DNA of 64,000 nucleotides from Seonamhaeicola sp. S2-3 (GTDB lineage: Bacteria; Bacteroidota; Bacteroidia; Flavobacteriales; Flavobacteriaceae). A program made the translations under genes and the position numbers. Location: the NCBI RefSeq assembly GCF_001971785.1, contig NZ_CP019389.1, positions 2,987,001 through 3,051,000 on the forward strand. The letters run 5' to 3'. The notes under the pieces are model-generated. The model saw only the letters and a list, made by a program, of their open reading frames with translations. It searched no databases and was not told the DNA's origin. Numbering within the stretch: the first letter of the stretch is position 1; every line of letters starts with the position of its first letter. Positions 57,049-64,000 of the stretch are shown here, in pieces.

Positions 57049-57384
57049 ATGTATTTATAATGTATTTACTAATTATAGTTTTTAACTATGACAAATTAGT
57101 CGTTTAATTATTCTTTAAGTTACAGATATATAACGAATTAACCTAATAAAATCGTATATTTATATAAGCAAACAAGCTAAAAAAAGCGTCGGAAAAAATA
57201 AAGAGATTTCAGTAAGTCAGTATAGTAAATACTTGGTTCAGTTGTATTGTTGGCAACGGTTTTGTGTATGGTTAGTTGCGTGTTTAAGCAACTAATTTAG
57301 TAAACAAAAACGAACGCGAGAAAATTCCGAAGGAATTTTCCAAATAAGCACTTGCCAAAGCAATTAATTATACACGGTGTGCCT

Positions 57385-59076
57385 GTTGCACAAGACTTGC
57401 TAAATATACAGAAATTTCGTATATTTAATAATGCAAGGCACAAAAATATTTCAAGAAAAGCTATTCAATCAATTTAGGCTAAGCGACCGCGTACCAGAAG
57501 AGAATTTCTACCGACGTCTTCGTGGAGCTATCGACCTTAATTTCCTTTACAAAAGGACTCAGAAATTCTATGGATCAAGCGGACAAAAAAGCATCGACCC
57601 TGTTGTATTCTTTAAGCTATGTTTGGTTGGTTATTTAGAAAATATAACAAGCGACCGTAAGCTTATATCACATTGTAGCATGCGCTTGGATATCTTGTAT
57701 TTTTTAGGCTATGATATCGACGAAGAATTACCGTGGCATTCTACTATAAGCCGTACACGCCAACTATTTCCAGAAGCGGTATTTGAATCTGTTTTCACAA
57801 AAATATTTGGGCTATGTGTCTCGGCAGGTATGGTTGCCGGCCATACCCAGACCATAGATTCCGCCCCTGTAAAGGCCAATGCTTCTATGGATACTTTAGA
57901 ACTGAAAGTGCCAGAAGAGGATTTAGAAGGGCATCTTCGGGAAATTCGTAACATCAGCCATCGAGATAAACAGAAGCCCTTAAGGCAATCTAAAGCAAAC
58001 AAGGCCGATAAAGACCAACAAACCTTATCGGCTTCTACGAAAGAATTACAGGCCATAAAAAGGCGTAATGCCAAATGGGCAAAGGATCAAGATGCACGTC
58101 CAGGAGCTGGTGCTAAAGGCAGTCGCTATACCAGTAACAAGACCCATTACAGTCCCACCGATCCGGATGCGCGCATCAGTGTAAAACCGGGAAAGGCAAG
58201 AAAACTCAATTACCTTAGTCAACTTACAGTAGATACGGCAAACCATGTGATAAGTGATATAAGAGCGTACCATGCCGATGGCAAAGACAGTCAGCATTTA
58301 CCAGATATCGTTAAGCGGGTAAAACAACGGCTTTGGAAAGCGGCACTGGTTTGGGAAAATTGTGTGGCCGACACGGGCTATAGCAGCGGCGAGAATTATG
58401 CCTTTCTAGAGGCAATAGGCCTAAAAAGTTTTATACCCGCTCACGGCACTTATAAGGGCGGTCCAGAAGGATTTACCTATCACGAAAAGGAAGATTATTA
58501 TACATGTTCTCAAGGCAAAATCATCCCCTTTAAAAAAGTGTTTATAGAAAAAAAGAACAACACCAAGAAGAAGGAATACCGCGGCTCAAAACCGTTGTGT
58601 TTGGACTGTCCAGTACGCACTGCATGCCTAGGGAAAACGGCACAGGAAAAGAAGTTTACCGTTACCTATTACCGCTCGGAATATGAGCGTAACATAGCCC
58701 GGGTAGAAAGCAACCAAGGGCGTTATATGAAAGGAAAAAGGCAGAGCACCGTAGAACCTGTATTTGGTACGCTCACACAATTTATGGGCCTAAGAAAAGT
58801 GAATACCATTGGAATTGAGCAGGCCAATAAATGCATGCAACTTTCTGCCATAGCCTACAACCTTAAAAAATATATGAAATTTATAGAAAAACGTACTAAA
58901 AGCGGAGCAGGGGCACAGACGCTTTATTTTAGTGCCAAAAACACCTTTTACAAGGTTATAAACATGCTTTTAAAGCCTTTTAAAACACCAGAGTTTTTAA
59001 GTGTATAAAAACAGAAACCGCCTTTAAAAGACGGTTTCTAATTATAATTTTAGGATACATTATGGGCTTGTGCAAC
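57385..59076 (+). mobile_element. IS1182-family element, copy F3
   Basis: 1692 bp, one base longer than F1/F2 near the right end (TTTTAGGATA for TTTTGGATA). Same ends, orientation and hairpin position. It reads identical to copy F4. Confidence 0.9.
57431..59008 (+). CDS. IS1182-family transposase, copy F3
   Basis: 525 residues with intact catalytic acids. Residues 13-50 (NQFRLSDRVPEENFYRRLRG...) differ from F1/F2 at about half the positions, while residues 51-525 differ at only a few. The protein matches that of F4. Confidence 0.93.
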   Translation: MQGTKIFQEKLFNQFRLSDRVPEENFYRRLRGAIDLNFLYKRTQKFYGSSGQKSIDPVVFFKLCLVGYLENITSDRKLISHCSMRLDILYFLGYDIDEELPWHSTISRTRQLFPEAVFESVFTKIFGLCVSAGMVAGHTQTIDSAPVKANASMDTLELKVPEEDLEGHLREIRNISHRDKQKPLRQSKANKADKDQQTLSASTKELQAIKRRNAKWAKDQDARPGAGAKGSRYTSNKTHYSPTDPDARISVKPGKARKLNYLSQLTVDTANHVISDIRAYHADGKDSQHLPDIVKRVKQRLWKAALVWENCVADTGYSSGENYAFLEAIGLKSFIPAHGTYKGGPEGFTYHEKEDYYTCSQGKIIPFKKVFIEKKNNTKKKEYRGSKPLCLDCPVRTACLGKTAQEKKFTVTYYRSEYERNIARVESNQGRYMKGKRQSTVEPVFGTLTQFMGLRKVNTIGIEQANKCMQLSAIAYNLKKYMKFIEKRTKSGAGAQTLYFSAKNTFYKVINMLLKPFKTPEFLSV

Positions 59077-59106
59077 GGTTACCGTTGTTGTAAAACGTTT
59101 TTTGTT

Positions 59107-59643
59107 TCATTCCTCGTTTAATAAGTCTTCTTCAGCAATCCATTCCATAAAAGACGTGTCAGCTCCACCAATTTTAATAATTCTGTTTTTATGTATCATT
59201 ATTCCTAATCCGTGTTCAATATCCCATTTGCAATCGAATTCAAAACCAATATATCCAATATCATCTTTTTTAATATTCAAAAAGTGTATTCGGATTAATT
59301 CAATAAGTTTTTTGAAATCATTTGGGTCAATAACATCAGGCATTAGTTCTTTTTTTTCATCAGGTTCAAAATCGTATATGTCTTGAATTTCAGGATATTT
59401 AATTACTAAAGCATTGAGAATTTCGTTTTTGATTCCCTCTTCGTTTTTTATAAGATATTCATTCGCTTTGTGTTGATAGGTTTTTATTTCTTCAGTTTCT
59501 AAAATAGAATCTCCACCTATTGAATATTCAAAAAGAAAATCACTTTTTTTGTTTTCAAATTCATTCCAAGAAGAAAGATAAATTTCTCCTTCAATTCCAT
59601 TTAATTCTCTATGTTGATTTTCGTTACCCAATGTTTCTCTCAA
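59107..59643 (-). CDS. DUF6985-like protein
   Basis: A 178-residue acidic, soluble protein. The C-terminal stretch DIGYIGFEFDCKWDIEHGLG, IMIHKNRIIKIGGADTSF matches what I recall of the DUF6985 family, seen near polymorphic-toxin immunity genes. Residues 1-60 are beta-rich; a helical region follows. It is the only gene of a short, 560-base cassette. Function unknown; an immunity-type role is a guess. Confidence 0.65.
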   Translation of the reverse strand: MRETLGNENQHRELNGIEGEIYLSSWNEFENKKSDFLFEYSIGGDSILETEEIKTYQHKANEYLIKNEEGIKNEILNALVIKYPEIQDIYDFEPDEKKELMPDVIDPNDFKKLIELIRIHFLNIKKDDIGYIGFEFDCKWDIEHGLGIMIHKNRIIKIGGADTSFMEWIAEEDLLNEE

Positions 59644-59645
59644 AT

Positions 59646-59718
59646 GTTTTACAACGGTCTGTATATGGTGCGTTGCCGTCCCGCAGGGCGGCTATGCACT
59701 ATATACCTTGTTGGCGTG
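59646..59718. other. attC-like site 8 (compact, uninterrupted)
   Basis: Core GTTTTACAAC (59646-59655, exact complement of 59087-59096), left arm GTATATGGTGC, inner hairpin GCCGTCCC-GCA-GGGCGGC, right arm GCACTATATAC, core GTTGGCGTG (59710-59718). About 73 bases, in the range of short class 1 integron attC sites; it folds into one nearly continuous stem. Confidence 0.82.
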
Positions 59719-59733
59719 TCGTTTTTTTCTTTT

Positions 59734-60621
59734 TTATGGTTCAGCAGCTAATGGTAATTCAGTTTGACCATTTTCATATTCTGTCCATTCTTTAACTAGA
59801 GCAGGAATTCTATCTATTACTTCTTTTCCGAAAATCACTTCTGTGACTAATCCCATGTGCATTGAATCTATAAGTCGACAGAGATAAGAGCGACCACAAG
59901 TCCACCAAGTGTAATAATCGTCAACTATTAAATAGTGTTTGACTTCTCTTCCAAGATTTGTCTTTGCTTCCCAAAGTTCCCATCCGTCCAATTGTGTTTC
60001 ATAAACTCCGTCTGCAACCCTGCTTCCGAATGTTGTTGTATAGTAGTATTCCTTTATTTCCCATATTGCTTTTGGATCCACAATATTTGGGAATGCTCCG
60101 TCAACTCGTCTGGATAGAGTTCTAACAGGAAATTTGTCAATTGTCAATGCGGTTAATTCCCTTGGGTCATAGTCACAATCAAATTTTCCTTTGTTTGCTT
60201 CAACCAACATATTCACTAAACCTGTCAAAAAAGCGTGATCCCGCTTTTCACCCTTTTGCTTATTCATTGGGAGTGGACACGTTGGTTTCAATTCTGTTCT
60301 CTTGGTCTCAAATAGAGTTTTGGCTTGATCCTTATTCATCAGGTTCGGTTCAATCTCGTTGGTCAAAACATTACCCCTGTATTGCATATACTCTTGGAGA
60401 AGTAGGCCAAACTCGGTCAGTTTATTATCCTTTACAAGTCTTTCAGGGTTCAATCCTTCGTCTTTGAATACTTTGAGAATTTGTTCAACAGTAGGAACAA
60501 CAAAGCCTGGATTAGGATTCTTTTTTGATTTTCTTTCTGCATAACCCAATCTTTGATTAAGCAACTTGATATTTGCCCAAAACTCTAGGTCAAGGTCTTT
60601 GTATTTGTTATTCGGTAGCAT
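59734..60621 (-). CDS. Type II restriction endonuclease (PD-(D/E)XK type)
   Basis: A 295-residue protein. Residues about 150-240 hold a plausible nuclease core: [42 protein letters not shown] (E-x-K as the metal-binding motif, preceded by an acidic strand) and [12 protein letters not shown]. It overlaps the end of the controller gene by 14 bases and is divergent from a DNA adenine methyltransferase, which is what identifies it. Recognition sequence cannot be read. The toxic partner of the pair; it should cut unmodified DNA. Confidence 0.82.
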   Translation of the reverse strand: MLPNNKYKDLDLEFWANIKLLNQRLGYAERKSKKNPNPGFVVPTVEQILKVFKDEGLNPERLVKDNKLTEFGLLLQEYMQYRGNVLTNEIEPNLMNKDQAKTLFETKRTELKPTCPLPMNKQKGEKRDHAFLTGLVNMLVEANKGKFDCDYDPRELTALTIDKFPVRTLSRRVDGAFPNIVDPKAIWEIKEYYYTTTFGSRVADGVYETQLDGWELWEAKTNLGREVKHYLIVDDYYTWWTCGRSYLCRLIDSMHMGLVTEVIFGKEVIDRIPALVKEWTEYENGQTELPLAAEP

Positions 60622-60859
60622 CTAATCTTTTTAAGTATTCTTTAATGAAGTCAAGCAAAGTGGAATTCATAGCTTCTACTATTTCCTTTAACTCAACTAG
60701 GTCAATTCGTCTTTCGCCACTTTCTATTTTGCTAATAAATGACTGGGGCACTTCTAACTTCTGAGCTAGTTGAGATTGAAGTAAATTATTGCCAACCCTA
60801 AGACTGTAGAGGGTTTCAAGTAAAACTCTGTATTCTTTGCTATGAATAGTCTTTTTCAC
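60608..60859 (-). CDS. Restriction-modification controller protein (XRE family)
   Basis: An 83-residue XRE helix-turn-helix protein ([33 protein letters not shown]). Its size, overlap with the endonuclease gene and the repeated operator just upstream fit a C protein. C proteins delay the endonuclease after entry into a new host by activating their own operon and repressing the methyltransferase as they accumulate. Confidence 0.85.
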   Translation of the reverse strand: MKKTIHSKEYRVLLETLYSLRVGNNLLQSQLAQKLEVPQSFISKIESGERRIDLVELKEIVEAMNSTLLDFIKEYLKRLDATE

Positions 60860-60871
60860 ACCGCCAAATTA

Positions 60872-60927
60872 TATCCTATTTTAGGATAACCCAAAATAGG
60901 ATATTAGCACAATTCTTCTTAGATTTG
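60872..60927. promoter_or_regulatory. C-box operator and methyltransferase promoter
   Basis: TATCCTATTTT (60872-60882) and AAAATAGGATA (60893-60903) are perfect complements, 10 bases apart; a third half-site TAGGATA overlaps the spacer (60882-60888). A -7 element TAGATTTG (60920-60927) for the methyltransferase lies 16 bases further on, so bound C protein would cover its -33 region. Confidence 0.8.
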
Positions 60928-60943
60928 ACAAAAATTAAACTCT

Positions 60944-61822
60944 ATGCAACTGTCTCTTGATTCCAAGTTCGCTACATACACACCACCCAAATCACAATTG
61001 CTAAAATGGGTTGGGAATAAGCAGAAATTCGCTGGTGAAATCACTAAGTGTTTTCCTGCTGACTTTGGTACTTTCTATGAACCATTCTTAGGAAGTGGGG
61101 CAGTAATGGCAACTGTTGCACCAACATCAGGGGTTGGTTCTGATATTTTTGCTCCCTTAGTCGAGATTTGGCAGAAGTTAAAAGACGACCCGAATGAATT
61201 AGTAGATTGGTATGCTGAAAGACGCAATAGACTTGATACCGAGGACAAAAAAGTCGTTTATAATAGTGTTTTGGCATCTTTTAATTCTAAACACAATGGG
61301 GCAGATTTTCTTTACTTAACCCGTTCGTGCTATGGTGGAATTGTACGGTTTAGAAAAGCAGACGGATATATGAGTACGCCTTGTGGGGCACACACACCAA
61401 TTCCCGTTGAAACATTTCGGAAAAGAGTAAAAGATTGGTCTATAAGAATGAAAAACGTTAATTTCTTGAATGTTGACTACAAGGAGATTTTTGAAATGGC
61501 TCAACCCGGAGATTTGATTTATTGTGACCCACCATATAGTCATAGTCAGAGTATTTTGTACGGAGCACAAGCATTCAAACTTGAAGAACTTTTGGAATCA
61601 ATAGATTATGCTAAATCAAAAGGTGTTCGTGTCGCTCTTAGCATTGACGGAAACAAAAAGTCAGGAAATTATTTGTGTGATTTGCCAATTCCCAAAGGTC
61701 TTTTTGAGGAAGAAATGTTCGTTTCTGTCGGTCGTTCTATGTTGAGAAGATTCCAAATGGAAGGTCAAACTTTAGAGTCTGAAATGGTCTCTGATCGTTT
61801 ACTGTTAAACTATTCTCTTTAA
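60944..61822 (+). CDS. DNA adenine methyltransferase (D12/Dam class)
   Basis: A 292-residue N6-adenine methyltransferase of the alpha (D12) group. LLKWVGNKQKF (about 20-30) and FYEPFLGSGAV (about 44-54) bind S-adenosylmethionine; the catalytic motif is DPPYS (about 195-199, LIYCDPPYSHSQSI). Order and length fit Dam/DpnM-type enzymes. It protects host DNA from the divergent endonuclease. The only plus-strand cargo gene of the array; its stop lies 4 bases before the cassette core. Confidence 0.92.
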   Translation: MQLSLDSKFATYTPPKSQLLKWVGNKQKFAGEITKCFPADFGTFYEPFLGSGAVMATVAPTSGVGSDIFAPLVEIWQKLKDDPNELVDWYAERRNRLDTEDKKVVYNSVLASFNSKHNGADFLYLTRSCYGGIVRFRKADGYMSTPCGAHTPIPVETFRKRVKDWSIRMKNVNFLNVDYKEIFEMAQPGDLIYCDPPYSHSQSILYGAQAFKLEELLESIDYAKSKGVRVALSIDGNKKSGNYLCDLPIPKGLFEEEMFVSVGRSMLRRFQMEGQTLESEMVSDRLLLNYSL

Positions 61823-61957
61823 ATGCACGCCAACGGTCAAGTGTATGAGCAGTGGCGGGTTTTATGCACTAACTGTTCGGTTTAGCACAAAGATAGCTAA
61901 AAAGCAGAAACTTTGGTTTTGGCACTTTCCCCGCTATTGCTTATACACATTGTGCCT

Positions 61958-63649
61958 GTTGCACAAGACTTGCTAAATATACAGAAATTTCGTATATTTA
62001 ATAATGCAAGGCACAAAAATATTTCAAGAAAAGCTATTCAATCAATTTAGGCTAAGCGACCGCGTACCAGAAGAGAATTTCTACCGACGTCTTCGTGGAG
62101 CTATCGACCTTAATTTCCTTTACAAAAGGACTCAGAAATTCTATGGATCAAGCGGACAAAAAAGCATCGACCCTGTTGTATTCTTTAAGCTATGTTTGGT
62201 TGGTTATTTAGAAAATATAACAAGCGACCGTAAGCTTATATCACATTGTAGCATGCGCTTGGATATCTTGTATTTTTTAGGCTATGATATCGACGAAGAA
62301 TTACCGTGGCATTCTACTATAAGCCGTACACGCCAACTATTTCCAGAAGCGGTATTTGAATCTGTTTTCACAAAAATATTTGGGCTATGTGTCTCGGCAG
62401 GTATGGTTGCCGGCCATACCCAGACCATAGATTCCGCCCCTGTAAAGGCCAATGCTTCTATGGATACTTTAGAACTGAAAGTGCCAGAAGAGGATTTAGA
62501 AGGGCATCTTCGGGAAATTCGTAACATCAGCCATCGAGATAAACAGAAGCCCTTAAGGCAATCTAAAGCAAACAAGGCCGATAAAGACCAACAAACCTTA
62601 TCGGCTTCTACGAAAGAATTACAGGCCATAAAAAGGCGTAATGCCAAATGGGCAAAGGATCAAGATGCACGTCCAGGAGCTGGTGCTAAAGGCAGTCGCT
62701 ATACCAGTAACAAGACCCATTACAGTCCCACCGATCCGGATGCGCGCATCAGTGTAAAACCGGGAAAGGCAAGAAAACTCAATTACCTTAGTCAACTTAC
62801 AGTAGATACGGCAAACCATGTGATAAGTGATATAAGAGCGTACCATGCCGATGGCAAAGACAGTCAGCATTTACCAGATATCGTTAAGCGGGTAAAACAA
62901 CGGCTTTGGAAAGCGGCACTGGTTTGGGAAAATTGTGTGGCCGACACGGGCTATAGCAGCGGCGAGAATTATGCCTTTCTAGAGGCAATAGGCCTAAAAA
63001 GTTTTATACCCGCTCACGGCACTTATAAGGGCGGTCCAGAAGGATTTACCTATCACGAAAAGGAAGATTATTATACATGTTCTCAAGGCAAAATCATCCC
63101 CTTTAAAAAAGTGTTTATAGAAAAAAAGAACAACACCAAGAAGAAGGAATACCGCGGCTCAAAACCGTTGTGTTTGGACTGTCCAGTACGCACTGCATGC
63201 CTAGGGAAAACGGCACAGGAAAAGAAGTTTACCGTTACCTATTACCGCTCGGAATATGAGCGTAACATAGCCCGGGTAGAAAGCAACCAAGGGCGTTATA
63301 TGAAAGGAAAAAGGCAGAGCACCGTAGAACCTGTATTTGGTACGCTCACACAATTTATGGGCCTAAGAAAAGTGAATACCATTGGAATTGAGCAGGCCAA
63401 TAAATGCATGCAACTTTCTGCCATAGCCTACAACCTTAAAAAATATATGAAATTTATAGAAAAACGTACTAAAAGCGGAGCAGGGGCACAGACGCTTTAT
63501 TTTAGTGCCAAAAACACCTTTTACAAGGTTATAAACATGCTTTTAAAGCCTTTTAAAACACCAGAGTTTTTAAGTGTATAAAAACAGAAACCGCCTTTAA
63601 AAGACGGTTTCTAATTATAATTTTAGGATACATTATGGGCTTGTGCAAC
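61958..63649 (+). mobile_element. IS1182-family element, copy F4
   Basis: 1692 bp and, by eye, identical to F3. CATTG stands on both sides of the unit TGCCT...GGTTAC (61948-61952 and 63656-63660) and may be a target duplication. Confidence 0.9.
62004..63581 (+). CDS. IS1182-family transposase, copy F4
   Basis: 525 residues with the same sequence as F3, including the divergent N-terminal stretch and FGLCVSAG, GGPEGF and AGAQTL variants. Intact, so this lineage may still be active. Confidence 0.93.
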   Translation: MQGTKIFQEKLFNQFRLSDRVPEENFYRRLRGAIDLNFLYKRTQKFYGSSGQKSIDPVVFFKLCLVGYLENITSDRKLISHCSMRLDILYFLGYDIDEELPWHSTISRTRQLFPEAVFESVFTKIFGLCVSAGMVAGHTQTIDSAPVKANASMDTLELKVPEEDLEGHLREIRNISHRDKQKPLRQSKANKADKDQQTLSASTKELQAIKRRNAKWAKDQDARPGAGAKGSRYTSNKTHYSPTDPDARISVKPGKARKLNYLSQLTVDTANHVISDIRAYHADGKDSQHLPDIVKRVKQRLWKAALVWENCVADTGYSSGENYAFLEAIGLKSFIPAHGTYKGGPEGFTYHEKEDYYTCSQGKIIPFKKVFIEKKNNTKKKEYRGSKPLCLDCPVRTACLGKTAQEKKFTVTYYRSEYERNIARVESNQGRYMKGKRQSTVEPVFGTLTQFMGLRKVNTIGIEQANKCMQLSAIAYNLKKYMKFIEKRTKSGAGAQTLYFSAKNTFYKVINMLLKPFKTPEFLSV

Positions 63650-63676
63650 GGTTACCATTGTTAGGTGCTGGCATTT

Positions 63677-64000
63677 TTACACGAATTTCATTGGATATTT
63701 CGTCTTTATCTGTCCTTTTGCAATCTTTTTAAGTTTGGATTCCATCAGCCTTCTGGTCAATGGTTTTAGATAGTCAAGATACAAAATTCCTTCTGTGTGG
63801 TCGTATTCGTGCTGTATCATTCTTGCGGTCGTTCCGCTAAATGTCTTTGTTTGAAAGTCAAAATCTTTGTTGTAATATTCTATGCTAATCGTCCAAGGTC
63901 TTTTTACTTTTTGCGATAAATTTGGGATACTTAAACAGCCTTCTTCGTCTTCCCAAAGCTCTGCGGAACGTTCAATGATTTTTGCGTTGATAAAAGTTTC
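63677..64000 (-). CDS. def: Peptide deformylase, 5' end outside window
   Basis: The C-terminal 107 or so codons of a peptide deformylase, reading from the window edge: EEGCLSIPN (motif 2, with the metal-binding Cys) and ARMIQHEYDHTEGILYLD (motif 3, HExxH with two metal His and the catalytic Glu), ending in KYPMKFV. It removes the formyl group from nascent proteins. It lies in the last cassette, just inside the core GTTAGGTGC, so it is probably an accessory copy rather than the housekeeping gene; cassette-borne deformylases could lower sensitivity to natural inhibitors such as actinonin. The 5' part is missing from the window. Confidence 0.9.
   Translation of the reverse strand, partial: ETFINAKIIERSAELWEDEEGCLSIPNLSQKVKRPWTISIEYYNKDFDFQTKTFSGTTARMIQHEYDHTEGILYLDYLKPLTRRLMESKLKKIAKGQIKTKYPMKFV

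Larger units (their letters stand above)
57249..59096. other. attC-like site 7, interrupted by IS1182-family copy F3
   Basis: Core GTTGGCAAC (57249-57257, exact complement of 56118-56126), left arm GTGTATGGTTAGTTGCG, right arm AGCAATTAATTATACAC, then the IS, then core GTTGTAAAAC (59087-59096). Confidence 0.75.
61826..63668. other. attC-like site 9, interrupted by IS1182-family copy F4
   Basis: Core CACGCCAAC (61826-61834, exact complement of 59710-59718), left arm GTGTATGAGCAGTGGCGGG, right arm CCCGCTATTGCTTATACAC (17 of 19 pair with G-U allowed or matched), then the IS, then core GTTAGGTGC (63660-63668). Confidence 0.8.

Noticed and set aside
35731-63668. The repeated hairpins as a CRISPR array or REP elements
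   Set aside because: The sites are 0.6-8 kb apart, their cores differ in sequence, and they bound genes. CRISPR needs short identical repeats with short spacers, and there are no cas genes; REP elements would not show complementary ends specific to each cassette.
1-64000. tRNA, rRNA, or an integrase/attI in the window
   Set aside because: I looked for tRNA-like cloverleaves, rRNA and a tyrosine recombinase with its R-H-R-Y pattern and saw none; a dedicated search would still be needed to exclude a missed tRNA.

Overview
The window comes from a member of the Bacteroidota, most likely the family Flavobacteriaceae. It is AT-rich, its promoters carry the TAnnTTTG -7 element of that phylum, there are almost no Shine-Dalgarno sites, and it holds T9SS type A sorting domains, a LytTR regulator, a DUF6495-type gene beside hisS, and the rpsF-rpsR-rplI cluster.

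Bases 1-13 kb are ordinary core chromosome: a multi-PAS histidine kinase with its receiver partner, hpf, rlmH, nadC, a YihY-type membrane protein, priA, a LytTR response regulator, rpsF-rpsR-rplI, a DUF6495-type gene and hisS. HisRS carries an insertion of about 140 residues just before motif 2.

Bases 13-24 kb hold three minus-strand secretion genes: two giant, partly paralogous T9SS surface proteins with LamG domains, flanking a PQQ-type sugar dehydrogenase. Bases 24-30.6 kb run on the plus strand: a DUF134 regulator with an operator-like palindrome, a thioesterase, an unrecognised two-domain PLP enzyme, a TPR histidine kinase/response regulator pair, and an exported protein.

Bases 30.6-35.7 kb look like a defence island on the site of a lost type I restriction system. 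A stub of hsdM and a stub of hsdR bracket a UvrD-like helicase that carries an embedded PD-(D/E)XK-type nuclease motif, a zinc ribbon and an HTH tail. Next come a conserved unknown gene and a two-gene unit (nuclease-like plus trypco2-like).

Bases 35.7-64 kb are the most unusual part. This stretch reads as an integron-like array of gene cassettes. Nearly every cassette begins with a GTT core whose first 9-10 bases are the exact reverse complement of the bases that end the same cassette. Neighbouring cassettes are separated by long imperfect hairpins shaped like attC sites. The cargo includes an ExbD-like secreted protein, a lipocalin-like lipoprotein with an M43-type protease, a retron reverse transcriptase with an XRE partner, a glycolipid-binding/SRPBCC/RidA group, a VOC lipoprotein, a thioredoxin-like membrane protein, a possible toxin-antitoxin pair, a DUF6985-like protein, a complete type II restriction-modification system with its C-box, and a second-copy-type peptide deformylase cut by the window edge. 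No integrase is visible.

Four copies of one IS1182-family element and two identical 139-bp MITEs with related ends sit at the crossover point of these hairpins, which implies target specificity. Further IS elements (a frameshifted IS1182 relative and four IS3-family copies, some nested) have broken other cassettes. All functional calls are from reading sequence only; no database search was run.
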